Part shown: one piece after another, positions 1 through 8,388 of the stretch
Numbering within the stretch: the stretch's first letter is position 1
Layout of the letters: each line of letters starts with the position of its first letter
Source of the DNA: Bradyrhizobium sp. B097
GTDB taxonomy: Bacteria; Pseudomonadota; Alphaproteobacteria; Rhizobiales; Xanthobacteraceae
Reading direction: 5' to 3'
NCBI RefSeq assembly: GCF_038957035.1
Contig: NZ_CP152412.1
Coordinates: 7,188,501 to 7,252,500, forward strand
Length of the DNA stretch: 64,000 nucleotides
Notes under the pieces: generated by a model
Seen by the model: the letters and a program-made list of their open reading frames with translations, nothing else
The model's database searches: none
Told to the model about the DNA's origin: nothing
Translations under genes and position numbers: made by a program

Positions 1-573
1 TGCCTTCCGGTTCAGTTCGTCATTGGCGTACTTCACACCGAGGCTGGCAACGATATCCTTATGCCATTGCGAGACATCGGCCATCAGCGCGTCGTCTTTC
101 CAGGGAAGCCCGAAAAGCGAGCCCATGACGCGGTTCGGCACCTCAAAGGCAAGCTGGGAGGCGAGCTCGGCGCTTCCCTTTCCGGCAAAGAGGTCGATCA
201 GGTGGTTGACCGCAGGCAGCACATGTCCGACGCGATAGGCAGGCATGTGCGCAGGGCTCAGAAGCTTCAGATAGAAGCGGCGCATGCGCGCATGCTCTTC
301 CCCGACCAGTGAGGAGACACCCGTCCTGGCGAGATCGCCCTTGATCTCGAACGTCACGGCGGGCGCATCGACGGGCAGGATCCGGTATGTCGCCTCGTCG
401 GTCTCGATCGCCCTGCAGATATCGTAGCTCAGCACGAGCCAGCTATCCATGCCGGGATCCCAAACGACCTTCCCTCGCCTGCGCAACTCGTCATAGGTCG
501 AAAACGGATCCCGCTCGGCAAGCGAGACCATCGACCACTCGGCGGAAGACGGCAAAATCGAAGCAGTGCTCAT
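1..573 (-). CDS. cytochrome P450, N-terminal part (runs off left edge)
   Basis: Reading the minus strand from the ATG at 573 gives an open frame with no stop to position 1, about 190 residues. The sequence is typical of the N-terminal half of a soluble bacterial P450: an early AERDPFSTYDELR stretch, a VWDPGMDSWLVLSYD beta segment, then SLVGEEHARMRRFYLKLLSP, which matches the helix C region (E-H-x-x-x-R) that binds haem propionate. The I-helix and the Cys haem-ligand loop lie outside the window, so substrate and activity cannot be judged. It is downstream of, and in the same direction as, the M24 hydrolase at 893-2062, about 320 bases away, so the two could be co-transcribed. A role as a tailoring monooxygenase in the neighbouring small-molecule locus is inference. 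Confidence 0.85.
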   Translation of the reverse strand, partial: MSTASILPSSAEWSMVSLAERDPFSTYDELRRRGKVVWDPGMDSWLVLSYDICRAIETDEATYRILPVDAPAVTFEIKGDLARTGVSSLVGEEHARMRRFYLKLLSPAHMPAYRVGHVLPAVNHLIDLFAGKGSAELASQLAFEVPNRVMGSLFGLPWKDDALMADVSQWHKDIVASLGVKYANDELNRKA

Positions 574-892
574 ATTAAGGTGCCTTGTTCCGAAGTCTTT
601 GCGTCGCAAACGTTTGGTTGCCGCTCAGGACGCCGGACGCTTGGTGTATACTCCACGGTCGGTGATGAAAGCGCTGCATTTCAGGGCCGATTCTGCAATA
701 TTCCTTCATTCGGGATGTTGTGCAGACGATGAACTGCAGGGCAGGACTCCCTGCCCTTGGGTGGTGTGTGACGCCCGCATCCCCGCGCGCACCGCCAATT
801 GCCACTCGATGCAGACCGCCGCGACAAAGCGTGCAAGCGTCTTTGCGGCGATCCGGCTCCATGAAGCCAACGGGCGCGGGCTGCAAGCGCAC
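574..892. other. intergenic, no gene seen
   Basis: The gap lies between the end of the M24 hydrolase gene and the start of the P450 gene. Open frames here are short, overlap each other and resemble nothing known. No clear terminator hairpin was seen. Confidence 0.4.
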
Positions 893-2062
893 TCAAACCT
901 CGATAACCGGCAACTTCGCCGGCGCAATCGTGCTCAGGAATTCAGGACCACCCGTCGTGACCCTGAATACTTCCTCCACCTGAAAGACCCCGCCGGCGGC
1001 TTCGAGCTTTGGTTCCACGTGCAGGACGGTATCTTCCTGGATGATATCGGTCGAACCGGCCAAAAGGGACGGAGGCTCCGTCAGTCCGCTTCCCGAGCCA
1101 TGTCCGACGCGCCCCGAGAGGGGAAAATCGGAGAAATTCCTTGCAGACCAAAGTTCGGCGTAAAGCGCGAATGCGTCGTCGCCCGTCATGCCGGGACGAA
1201 TCCCTTCGGCCAGGCGGAGCGTCGTGCTTCTCACCACCTCATAAAGCTTTTCCTGTTCAGGTGTGGCTTTGCCGGCCTTTGCCACGCGGTTCAAGTCGCT
1301 GACCGCGTCGGCACGGCGCACACCCATATCGACCCAGACGAAATCGTCTTTCTGCAGCCTGATGTCCGCGTTTGGCCGGGTATAGGAGAAATCGCCACGT
1401 CCAAAGCGGACAGGAAGCCACTCGACACTGTCTGCGCCGCGACCGATCATCCGCTGCTCAAGCAATTGACCGAACTCGTACTCGCTCACCCCGGGCCGGA
1501 GGCCGGCCAGTCCGTCAAAAAACGAATCCGTCGCAACGTTGCAGGCCGCTCGAATTGATTGAAACTCGTGCTCACTCTTGATCAGGCGCTGGCGCCAGAT
1601 CAGATCGGCCGCATCGACGGGCCGGAACTGATGGGGCGCGGCACGCAGAAGATCGATCAGCATGACCGATCCGCGGCCGAACATGTCGAAACCATAATCA
1701 AAGCCGATTGCCGAACCGCCCGGAAGCCCGTGCAAAAACGTCGCGGCCGCCTGAAGTGCACTGTCGGTGAACCCGTCATAGTAGACAGGGCGCACGTCCG
1801 CATTACGAATCTGGCGCGCGTTGCGCTGCTCAATCCGGGAGATCAGGATCGATACGCCCGGCTGATCGCGCCGAACAATCGCCAGCATCGGACGCGCGTC
1901 CGAAATCCAGTACAGGCTGCGAAATCCCGTGTAGTATTCGAAGTTGTGTCGGGACGTGAGAACCAGCGCCTCAATCGCCGCCCCGGCCATGTTATCCCTA
2001 AGGCGAGAGATTCGTGAGCTTATTTCAGCATCACTCGGCCAGGACGGGATCGTGCTCGACAT
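893..2062 (-). CDS. M24-family metallopeptidase-like hydrolase (Xaa-Pro dipeptidase/creatinase fold)
   Basis: The 389-residue product has the two-domain pita-bread architecture. An N-terminal creatinase-type domain (about 15-150) is followed by a catalytic domain. All five metal-ligand positions can be seen in order: Asp in WVDMG, Asp in SDLNR, His in GHGSG, Glu in HVEPK and Glu in QVEEV. That favours a metal-dependent hydrolase over metal-free creatinase. The family cleaves Xaa-Pro peptides or small amides such as N-acetyl-diaminobutyrate (ectoine hydrolases). Start: ATG at 2062, preceded by GGAG with about 8 bases of spacing. The natural substrate is unknown; the company of a P450, an aminotransferase and other amino-acid enzymes suggests an amino-acid conjugate. 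A near-repeat operator candidate lies about 310 bases upstream (2375-2397). Confidence 0.85.
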   Translation of the reverse strand: MSSTIPSWPSDAEISSRISRLRDNMAGAAIEALVLTSRHNFEYYTGFRSLYWISDARPMLAIVRRDQPGVSILISRIEQRNARQIRNADVRPVYYDGFTDSALQAAATFLHGLPGGSAIGFDYGFDMFGRGSVMLIDLLRAAPHQFRPVDAADLIWRQRLIKSEHEFQSIRAACNVATDSFFDGLAGLRPGVSEYEFGQLLEQRMIGRGADSVEWLPVRFGRGDFSYTRPNADIRLQKDDFVWVDMGVRRADAVSDLNRVAKAGKATPEQEKLYEVVRSTTLRLAEGIRPGMTGDDAFALYAELWSARNFSDFPLSGRVGHGSGSGLTEPPSLLAGSTDIIQEDTVLHVEPKLEAAGGVFQVEEVFRVTTGGPEFLSTIAPAKLPVIEV

Positions 2063-2374
2063 CTTTATTGCTCCATGGAATGGCCGATTACACCAAACGG
2101 TGACACGGACCGCCTTCTCCGCGCTCCAGGCACACTCACGCCATTACCGCTTCTCGGAAGACCAGCGAGCGGCCTAATCCCGGCCACGCGACGACGAACG
2201 CGTCGTGGATACTGGATGACAACGGCGCGCTCGCGGGGATGAACACGGCGCCATGCCCTCTCGAGATCAACAGCCAGTCTTTTGCGGGCTGGCTCCTCCG
2301 GCGCCGACACATCCCGTGAGCTCCTTGGCTCGGTGTTGCTTCCCCTGCTTCGCAAGCACTACCTTGATGATATG

Positions 2375-2397
2375 CCTTATATACCAGCTATATTAGA
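2375..2397 (-). promoter_or_regulatory. putative operator, copy A of a three-copy near-repeat
   Basis: On the plus strand the site fits CCNNNTATACCNNCTNTA and sits in an A/T-rich island within GC-rich DNA. Similar 23-base sites occur at 6964-6986 and 9266-9288. Copies A and C are also both followed by the word GGTCAACCTGG. The location upstream of the M24/P450 pair suggests a shared regulator, most simply one of the two GntR proteins. The motif was found by eye and is not statistically tested. Confidence 0.4.
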
Positions 2398-2742
2398 GCT
2401 ACCATATTTATCGCGCGGGTCAACCTGGAACAGATATGGCAACGCTGTTATCCGGGTTGCTGTACCACGCGAGATTGGCGAGCTCACCGATGGTGCGACT
2501 GACGCTCTCATGAAAGCGCGCAGGTGCAACGCCAGGCCAGGTAATTGCGAAGAACACGGTCACTGTTCAAACAGGTGTTCGGCCGTAACCGGTAAAACTG
2601 AAACCGGTGGACGATCGACACACGTGAAAGCGGGCCGGAGGCGTCGCTGCGGTGCTTCAGGAACAGGACCCTTGAGCCGGGTTGTCCGGGCGCGAATTGG
2701 CGGACTGGCAGCGGATTTAAGATCCGGGTGTTGCCCCCGCGG

Positions 2743-2764
2743 GCCGAAGAGTGCGGTCTTCGGC
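2743..2764. repeat. perfect inverted repeat, 8-base stem and 6-base loop
   Basis: GCCGAAGA and TCTTCGGC flank a 6-base loop. No T-run follows on either strand, so it is not a typical intrinsic terminator. It lies in a gene-free stretch and its function is unknown. Confidence 0.4.
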
Positions 2765-3180
2765 CGATTTCGGCGGTGACCTCGCTGGCTCTTTCCTGGG
2801 CTGACACATCAGCCTGACAAAGCGCCTGCCAACAGTGTTCTTCCAGGACGATATTTTCACTCATAAGCAACAGCTCCACGATTTCGGCTCCGGCGCAGCG
2901 TTCCTGGTGTCAACCATTCGTGGGCCCGTTGGCTCGGGACGCCCGGGACGCCCGAGCCTTCTTTTCGCGGCCTTTAGTTGGGTCGATTGGCCGGCGCAGC
3001 TGTTCGGCTGGCCCCCAACGGTTCAGACCGCAGGACGGAATAGAGTTTGGTTGCAAAATGCGCAGCCCGGTGAAACAAGCACCGCAGGATCGATGCAACC
3101 TAGAAAATTCGCTCGCTGATTTCGATACCAATGCGGTGCCTCGCGATTGGAACCCTTTAAGAGATAGCCGGGTGCGGCAA

Positions 3181-3633
3181 ATGGACGACCTGGATCGACG
3201 AATTCTTGCGACCCTGCAGAGAAACAACCAGCTTTCCTTTGCCGAGCTCGCGGAAGCCGTGGGCTCGTCTCCAGCCTCGTGCATGCGACGGGTGAACAAG
3301 CTGCGTTCGAATGGCGTGATAGTTGCGGATATCTCGCTCGTCGATCCGAAAGCGCTCGGCAAATCGCTGACTGTCGTTGTCACAGTTCAACTCGACCGGG
3401 AGCGGCTTGACCTTGTGGACGATTTCAAACGCGCAATGCGCGCCGCCAATGAGGTCAGCCAGTGCTACATGGTCACCGGCGATGCCGATTTCGTTCTGGT
3501 CGTTACCGTCGACGACGTTGAGGCGTTCGACCTCTTCGTGAAGACGAAGCTTTACACAAATCCGAACGTACGGAAATTCCAGAGCATGATCACGCTTGAT
3601 CGCGTTAAATTCGAGCCGAGAATCAGGGTGTAG
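3181..3633 (+). CDS. Lrp/AsnC-family transcriptional regulator
   Basis: The 150-residue protein starts MDDLDRRILATLQRNNQ, the canonical opening of the family. A helix-turn-helix follows (LSFAELAEAVGSSPASCMRR, residues about 16-35), then a RAM/AsnC ligand-binding domain ending in the segment around PNVRKFQSMITLDRVKF. Length and layout match Lrp/AsnC proteins (about 150 residues). The open frame extends upstream to 2920, but that extension is Arg-rich and unlike the family, so the ATG at 3181 is preferred. Such proteins sense amino acids and typically control a neighbouring amino-acid gene. Here the aminotransferase at 5021 and the decayed D-amino-acid dehydrogenase are the nearest candidates. 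Confidence 0.92.
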   Translation: MDDLDRRILATLQRNNQLSFAELAEAVGSSPASCMRRVNKLRSNGVIVADISLVDPKALGKSLTVVVTVQLDRERLDLVDDFKRAMRAANEVSQCYMVTGDADFVLVVTVDDVEAFDLFVKTKLYTNPNVRKFQSMITLDRVKFEPRIRV

Positions 3634-3879
3634 CGGGAACGAGGCAAATCAACGGCCTCTCGATATCGAACTGTCCGCTGAATCATTCGGGCTCGAAAGC
3701 ACGAACGTCCCAGGCTCGCTCTATCGTTCCCGCGGCTCGCGCAGGCCGGTTCGCAATATTCCCTGGAAGAGCTGGGTTGCGATCGGCCGGCAGCTCCTCC
3801 AAGGGGATCAGCTGCTCACACCGGCATTGGCAGTGCCGCCCACCAGCCCCGCGGCCATTTCCGCCGTTATGCATGACAG

Positions 3880-4022
3880 TAGCTGACCGCCATCTGCAAA
3901 TGACGTTTCCATTGCCGGATAACGGTGGCGATCGATCACGGTCACCTGGTGGCCACGTTGCAACAGCGCGTAAGCCGTTGTGACGCCAGCGATGCCTGCA
4001 CCTGAACGATGATATGGGACGT
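3880..4022 (-). pseudogene. D-amino-acid dehydrogenase (DadA-like) N-terminal remnant
   Basis: Reading minus from about 4022 gives SHIIV, then after a one-base slip [20 protein letters not shown], then [20 protein letters not shown]. This is the FAD/Rossmann N-terminus of DadA-type D-amino-acid dehydrogenases (GxGxxG, acidic residue at the end of beta-2, ETSFANxGQ-like motif). The codon where the Met should lie is ACG (4022-4020), which looks like a mutated ATG, and a frameshift follows around 4003-4008. The remaining ~350 residues are absent. It lies immediately downstream of the minus-strand glycine riboswitch, so the riboswitch now controls a dead gene. Confidence 0.72.
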
Positions 4023-4064
4023 TATCTCTCCAACAGCAGGGTTCGGCCTTCCGCCAGTCCTGGC

Positions 4065-4232
4065 CTCCATCTGTCTTCTACCTGAGAGATTTTTCCTCGC
4101 TGCGAGAGGATCCCCTTCGGTGAGCGCCGATCGCGGCTGCTCTTCAGATTGTTCGGCATTGGAAGTCCTTTTGCCTGAGAGTTTCCTGGGGGTGCTCCGT
4201 CGGCGCACCTTCGACAGGTGCCTCTCCTATCC
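4065..4232 (-). ncRNA. glycine riboswitch, two tandem aptamers
   Basis: The minus strand carries two copies of the gcvT-type aptamer. The first (about 4232-4162) has GGAGAGGCACC, GGAGCACCCC and the hallmark ACTCTCAGGCAAAAGGAC. The second (about 4145-4067) has CACCGAAGGGGATCCTCTCG, then ATCTCTCAGGTAGAAGACAG and GGAGG. Two aptamers separated by a short linker is the usual arrangement of this glycine sensor. The downstream sequence is the broken DadA-like start at 4022. In rhizobia such riboswitches precede glycine cleavage or glycine/D-amino-acid oxidation genes, which fits the relic. Conservation of the RNA while the protein has decayed suggests recent inactivation. Confidence 0.85.
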
Positions 4233-4234
4233 AA

Positions 4235-5020
4235 GCCTTGAGAACGGCTATTCCATTTCCGGATCATCTGCCGCGCAGGGCTCTATTCTCACATGCGTCT
4301 CCTCGTAATGCCGGATGCCAAATCGCGTTCATGCTTCGAGTTCTCGCACTTCGCAGGCACGCCAGACCGGCCGCAACGGCTCTTCAGTGCGCCGCGGCGC
4401 GATCAATGACATATTTGGCAGTAGATTTGCGCCAAAATGCTCCGGTCGATGAAATAGACGGTACAAAGAACGACGCAAGTCATGGCAAAGACTTCTTGAG
4501 GCGTAACCCGCACGAGGCGATCGCAAGAACCAGCCCCTACCGGGCCGTCCGCGCTTCAGGCCGACAGCCCGGCTGGTACGCGGTGCCCCAAGGGACCGGA
4601 CCGCGTCATTGTCCCACGGGCTCTTCTGTCTGTGGGCCTTTCAACTTCAGCGACGGCAACGGCGCTATCGCCACCCTGCCCTTTGCGTTCAAAGAGCGTG
4701 GAATTGATGAAACCACCGGGTCGCGGCAGAGCCCCGAAGAAGGTCATCGCCACGAGCCGCACGCCGGGCGGCTTGCTCTCGCTCTTCTTGAGAAGCCCGA
4801 CGCCGCAAAAGCAACCCACGAAACGCTGGTCTCGGGAAGCGGGCGATGCATGAATTCATCCACGACGACAGGCAATTTGGAGCGTTCGTTGCGCATATGG
4901 CCTGCAATTGATTTCCAGGCACCGGCAAGACGTGAGAACCAGAAGCGGCTGCCGACGGGAAGTTGCGATTTGGTGACGGACCGTACCGCGGCGGCAAGGC
5001 AAATCGCCCGGAGAACCACC
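4235..5020. other. gene-poor stretch upstream of the aminotransferase
   Basis: The aminotransferase reading frame remains open upstream to 4238, but its translation there is Arg/Pro/Thr-rich and has no family match, so I treat it as non-coding. No other convincing gene was seen on either strand. Confidence 0.45.
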
Positions 5021-5980
5021 GTGAAGATCACACTGACTGACGCCGCAAATGCGCTGCCAGGCACCGAACAGAATCACATTGACCGGCGTCGTTATCCTCA
5101 CGGCATAGCATTCATGGATGGTCAGTATCTTCCTGTGTCCCAGGCCAAAGTTTCGGTGCTGGACTATGGCTTCCTTCACTCCGATGCAACCTATGATACT
5201 GCACATGTGTGGGAGGGGCGGTTCTTCCGCCTCAATCTCCATTTGGACCGGTTCTGGCGCAGTGTGGAGCGCCTTCGTATGAAACTCCCGTACAGCCGCG
5301 ACGAGGTGGAGGAGATCCTCCACAATTGTGTGGCGCTCTCGGGTCACAAGTCCGCGTATGTAGAGATGATCTGCACACGCGGATCGTCGCCGACCTTCAG
5401 CCGTGATCCGCGCCAGGCGGAGAACCGCTTCATCGCGTTTGCCGTGCCCTTCGGTTCCGTCGCCAGCAAGGAGCAACTCGAACGCGGGCTGCATGTTTCG
5501 ATCAGCGGGACTATTCGAATTTCCCCAAAATCGGTCGACCCTTCCATCAAGAACTATCATTGGCTGGACCTCGTGATGGGCCTGTTCGATGCCTATGACG
5601 CCGGCGGCGAAACCGCACTTGTTCTGGACGCCAACGGAAATATTGCGGAAGGTCCGGGCTTCAATGTCTTCATCGTCAGGGACGGCGCGCTGCGTACTCC
5701 GGCATTTGGCGTCCTTCCCGGCATCACGCGCCGAAGCGTGTTCGACCTTTGCGCGGAGATCGGACTGCCCGCCAAAGCTGCCGACGTCTCTCCCGCGGAA
5801 CTGCGCGCCGCCGACGAGGTCTTCATCACATCGACCGCGGGAGGCATCATGCCCGTGACCCGCGTCGACGCAGCCCCGATCGCCGGCGGCTGCGTCGGTC
5901 CGATCACGCGGCGCATGATCGACATGTACTGGCAGAAGCATCGTGATCCGGCCTGGTCCATGCCCGTCGCCCATGTCTAG
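5021..5980 (+). CDS. fold-type IV PLP aminotransferase, (R)-amine transaminase-like
   Basis: The 319-residue protein is a class IV aminotransferase. It shows the segments that mark the (R)-selective amine transaminase/D-amino-acid transaminase branch: FLHSDATYDTAHVWEGRFF near residues 50-68, AYVEMICTRG, the PLP-lysine segment DPSIKNYHWLDL, EGPGFNVFIV and TSTAGGIMPVTRVD, ending with a tail similar to fungal (R)-amine transaminases (YWQKHRDPAWSMPV). The enzyme moves an amino group between an amine or D-amino acid and a 2-oxo acid. GTG at 5021 is chosen because GGAGA lies 6 bases upstream; an internal ATG at 5114 would cut into the conserved N-terminal region. Whether the true substrate is a chiral amine, a D-amino acid or a branched-chain amino acid is open. 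Confidence 0.88.
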   Translation: MKITLTDAANALPGTEQNHIDRRRYPHGIAFMDGQYLPVSQAKVSVLDYGFLHSDATYDTAHVWEGRFFRLNLHLDRFWRSVERLRMKLPYSRDEVEEILHNCVALSGHKSAYVEMICTRGSSPTFSRDPRQAENRFIAFAVPFGSVASKEQLERGLHVSISGTIRISPKSVDPSIKNYHWLDLVMGLFDAYDAGGETALVLDANGNIAEGPGFNVFIVRDGALRTPAFGVLPGITRRSVFDLCAEIGLPAKAADVSPAELRAADEVFITSTAGGIMPVTRVDAAPIAGGCVGPITRRMIDMYWQKHRDPAWSMPVAHV

Positions 5981-6306
5981 AGCGACCCGGCCGGCTGTCG
6001 AATGGCCGCCGCTTTCTCTCCTGTCTGCGGTCGGAGCTTTCTGTCATCAATGCACTGAATGCCTGCGCCACACTTGCCTCGGCCCCGCCGAGAGTGAAAG
6101 ATCGCGTGTTGCGGCCAGGGCGGGCCCCGACTGCCATGGCATGACCCCGGTGCGCTTTGTTTGCGGCACAGGAGGCATAACCCGCTCGAAGCGTTTTTCT
6201 TCGCCTTGAGGCTGCGACCTTCTATTCGTCCTTCGGGCCAACAGCGCTCTGTTCGAGACGCTCACAAGCAAGCAGGAGGCCCGTCCCGGATCCGGCAAAG
6301 AGACAG
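5981..6306. other. no gene seen
   Basis: Only short overlapping open frames are present between the aminotransferase and the M20 relic. Confidence 0.4.
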
Positions 6307-6800
6307 CTGAACAAGATCGATACGTTCCGGACGCTTCAACGGGAAGCCAGCGGCTAGCGGCAGTATCTGTACCAGAATCCGGAAGTGGAATTTCAGCTCA
6401 GCAACACGGCTGGATTCATCGCCGGGAAACTCGCCTCGTTTGGCATAAACCATGTTGTCACCGGCATCGCGGAGATGGGCGTCGTCGCGCTCATACAGGG
6501 AAACGGCGGCGACGGGCCACCATCGGGCTCAGGGCGGACATGGACGCATTGCCCATACTGGAAGCCCCTCGGGCAAGGCCTGGTCATCGAGGACGCGCCG
6601 GAAAAATGCCTGCGTGCGGGCACGACGGGCATACCGTCATGCTGCCTGGCGCAGCGAAGCACCTTGCGGGCACCCGCAACTTCCGTGGCATCGTCGCGCT
6701 GATATTTCAGCCGCGGAATAGAACGGGCCCGGGAGTGAGACCGGCGGCCAAAGGATGATCCGCGAGGAATTGCGGGATCGTTTCCCGCATCATGCCAATG
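6307..6800 (+). pseudogene. M20 amidohydrolase (hippurate-hydrolase-like), frameshifted N-terminal remnant
   Basis: Switching between plus-strand frames recovers a consecutive M20D-family sequence: [56 protein letters not shown], then a frameshift near 6515 to [24 protein letters not shown] (metal-binding CGHDGHT), [13 protein letters not shown] and, after another slip, [10 protein letters not shown]. There is also an in-frame stop near 6354. The C-terminal two thirds are missing. The parent enzyme hydrolyses N-acyl amino acids, in keeping with the amino-acid theme of the region. Confidence 0.8.
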
Positions 6801-7394
6801 AAGTTGTGGCCGCAAGCGGTACAGGCTCCGTGTCGGCATCATATGGATCGCATATATAAGCGCCGTTTCCAGGATTGAGCGAAGCAACGCCTGGCCGGTA
6901 CCAGGCGGTTGCTCCTTCCACCAGATACGCCCGGGCAGTCGAGATTGTGTTCAAGTTGACATTCCATATATACCTGCTATAGTCAGTAGGGAATTTAGAG
7001 AACGCTCGCGTCCGGCATTCCTGAGAACTGCTATGCCAGAGCCGCGTTCGCCGGAGCTTCGGCAAACGGATGCACATCGCGCCTTGAAGCGAGCACAGCA
7101 CGCGGGAGGAGCGCTGGCAGCGGCCAGGATCAGTTCGCCCGGGAGATTGCTTGATGCAAACGACTACTGGAATGCGCGATTGTCAGGCAGGACGGTCCGG
7201 CCTCTTTAAGGTTGGAGGCGATCCCGGTGTGGCTCCAGCCAATGCTTCTCCAGATAGGGGCCCCAATAGATCTTCAAAGCCTGCCCGTCTTCGCACTCTC
7301 TCCGCCCTGGATCGTCGACGCCTCATGGCTGGCCGCTTTTCTTGTTCATGGCATTAACCCTTCAATTGGCCTTGCAACTCAATTGAGTTGAACT
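6801..7394. other. intergenic with a strong promoter-like element
   Basis: No convincing coding sequence. The stretch contains the promoter/operator candidate at 6956-6986 and leads into the Crp/Fnr gene. Confidence 0.4.
6956..6983 (+). promoter_or_regulatory. sigma-70-like promoter overlapping operator copy B
   Basis: TTGACA (6956-6961) and TATAGT (6978-6983) are separated by 16 bases, close to consensus. The spacer and -10 overlap the second copy of the 23-base near-repeat (6964-6986), so a repressor there would block transcription. The next plus-strand gene is the Crp/Fnr regulator at 7395, about 410 bases downstream. The original target may have been lost. Confidence 0.5.
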
Positions 7395-8156
7395 ATGCGG
7401 GAACAGAGCAATCGAGCGATGCTTTCGTGGACCGGCACTGTGCGGCAGAATATGCGGGGTTTTGCCAAGAATGAGATTTTGGCACGAATATCGCTACAGG
7501 ATCTCGCAGCGATAGGCGAACTCCTTGAGCCGGTGATCTTGAGAGAACGCATGATTCTCCAGGAGCCGAAAACCCATCTTGAGCACGTTTATTTCATAGA
7601 ATCCGGTCTCGTCTCGCTGAGAGTTGTTGCGATCGGCAGCATCCTTGAAACCGCAGTCATAGGACATCGGGGCGCAGTTGGCGCCTCGCTGCTGTTTGGA
7701 GGGCACCCTTCAGCGCATCAGGCTGTTGTGCTCTTCCCCGGAAGCGCGCACAGGATCCGCATCGAGGACCTGCGCCGGCTGATGAACGAATCCCGTGAAA
7801 TACAGCGACATCTGCTTCAGTACGTTCAAGCCCTGACCCTGCATTGTGCCCAGATCGGGCTTTGCGGAGTGCGGCACGATCGCGAGAAGCGAATTGCGTG
7901 CTGGCTCTGTCTGGCAAGTGATGCGATTGACGGCAGCGTGCTTCCAGTCACCCATGACTATCTTTCGTCCGTTCTGGGGTTACGCCGTGCCGGCGTAACG
8001 GAGACCCTGATCCGGTTCGAGGAGCAAGGGCTTATCCGCAAGATGCGAGGCGTCTTGCAGATCGACCAGCGCAAGCCTCTCGAGCAGAAAGCATGCTGTT
8101 GTTACAGGCGTATCGCGAGCGCTTACGACTGCTCTGACCCGGACGGTCTGGTGTAG
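7395..8156 (+). CDS. Crp/Fnr-family transcriptional regulator
   Basis: The 253-residue protein has a cyclic-nucleotide-binding-like N-terminal beta-roll domain (about 30-150; LEHVYFIESGLVSLRVV and VIGHRGAVGASLLFGG segments). A long dimerisation helix and a C-terminal winged helix-turn-helix (about 185-225; HDYLSSVLGLRRAGVTETLI) follow. No Fnr-type N-terminal cysteine cluster is evident, so direct oxygen sensing by [4Fe-4S] is unlikely. The ligand is unknown. The start ATG at 7395 gives a somewhat long N-terminus; an ATG at 7452 is an alternative. It is transcribed toward the convergent GntR gene. Confidence 0.88.
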   Translation: MREQSNRAMLSWTGTVRQNMRGFAKNEILARISLQDLAAIGELLEPVILRERMILQEPKTHLEHVYFIESGLVSLRVVAIGSILETAVIGHRGAVGASLLFGGHPSAHQAVVLFPGSAHRIRIEDLRRLMNESREIQRHLLQYVQALTLHCAQIGLCGVRHDREKRIACWLCLASDAIDGSVLPVTHDYLSSVLGLRRAGVTETLIRFEEQGLIRKMRGVLQIDQRKPLEQKACCCYRRIASAYDCSDPDGLV

Positions 8157-8388
8157 TGACCGATGGATCAGAAAATCTGTCTGCATCTTCCCCGGCTGGA
8201 CAGATCCCGGTATCCCGGCGAAGGAGCCGGAGATCAGCGTGCGGCCGAAATATGGGAGAACCCGCGCCACGCTCCATCAGCGTGGTGACGCGGTCTCATG
8301 GCAGTGCCAGGGCGGAAAGGCGCTTGACGTGATCAACCACCACCACGAAATGATTTTCGCAGCAGAACGGCAGGAGGCATCCAGGACT

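Larger units (their letters stand above)
2063..3180. other. long gene-poor stretch between divergent genes
   Basis: About 1.1 kb separates the M24 gene (minus) from the Lrp-type gene (plus). It holds the A/T-rich operator candidate at 2375-2397 and a perfect 8-base stem hairpin at 2743-2764. The open frames here have low-complexity Arg/Ser/Pro-rich translations with no recognisable domain, so I do not call genes. Confidence 0.4.

Noticed and set aside
566..1558. 330-codon plus-strand open frame
   Set aside because: It lies opposite the M24 hydrolase, whose minus frame shows all family motifs; the plus translation is a GC-rich shadow.
2690..2740. tRNA-Leu(TAA)-like stretch with GGATTTAAGATCC anticodon-arm-like hairpin
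   Set aside because: The D loop is too short and no T arm (GGTTCRA) or matching acceptor stem follows, so it does not fold as a tRNA.
4238..5020. N-terminal extension of the aminotransferase frame
   Set aside because: The extension is low-complexity and unlike the family, and a good ribosome site precedes the GTG at 5021.
4856..5974. 372-codon minus-strand frame
   Set aside because: It is antisense to the aminotransferase and has no domain.
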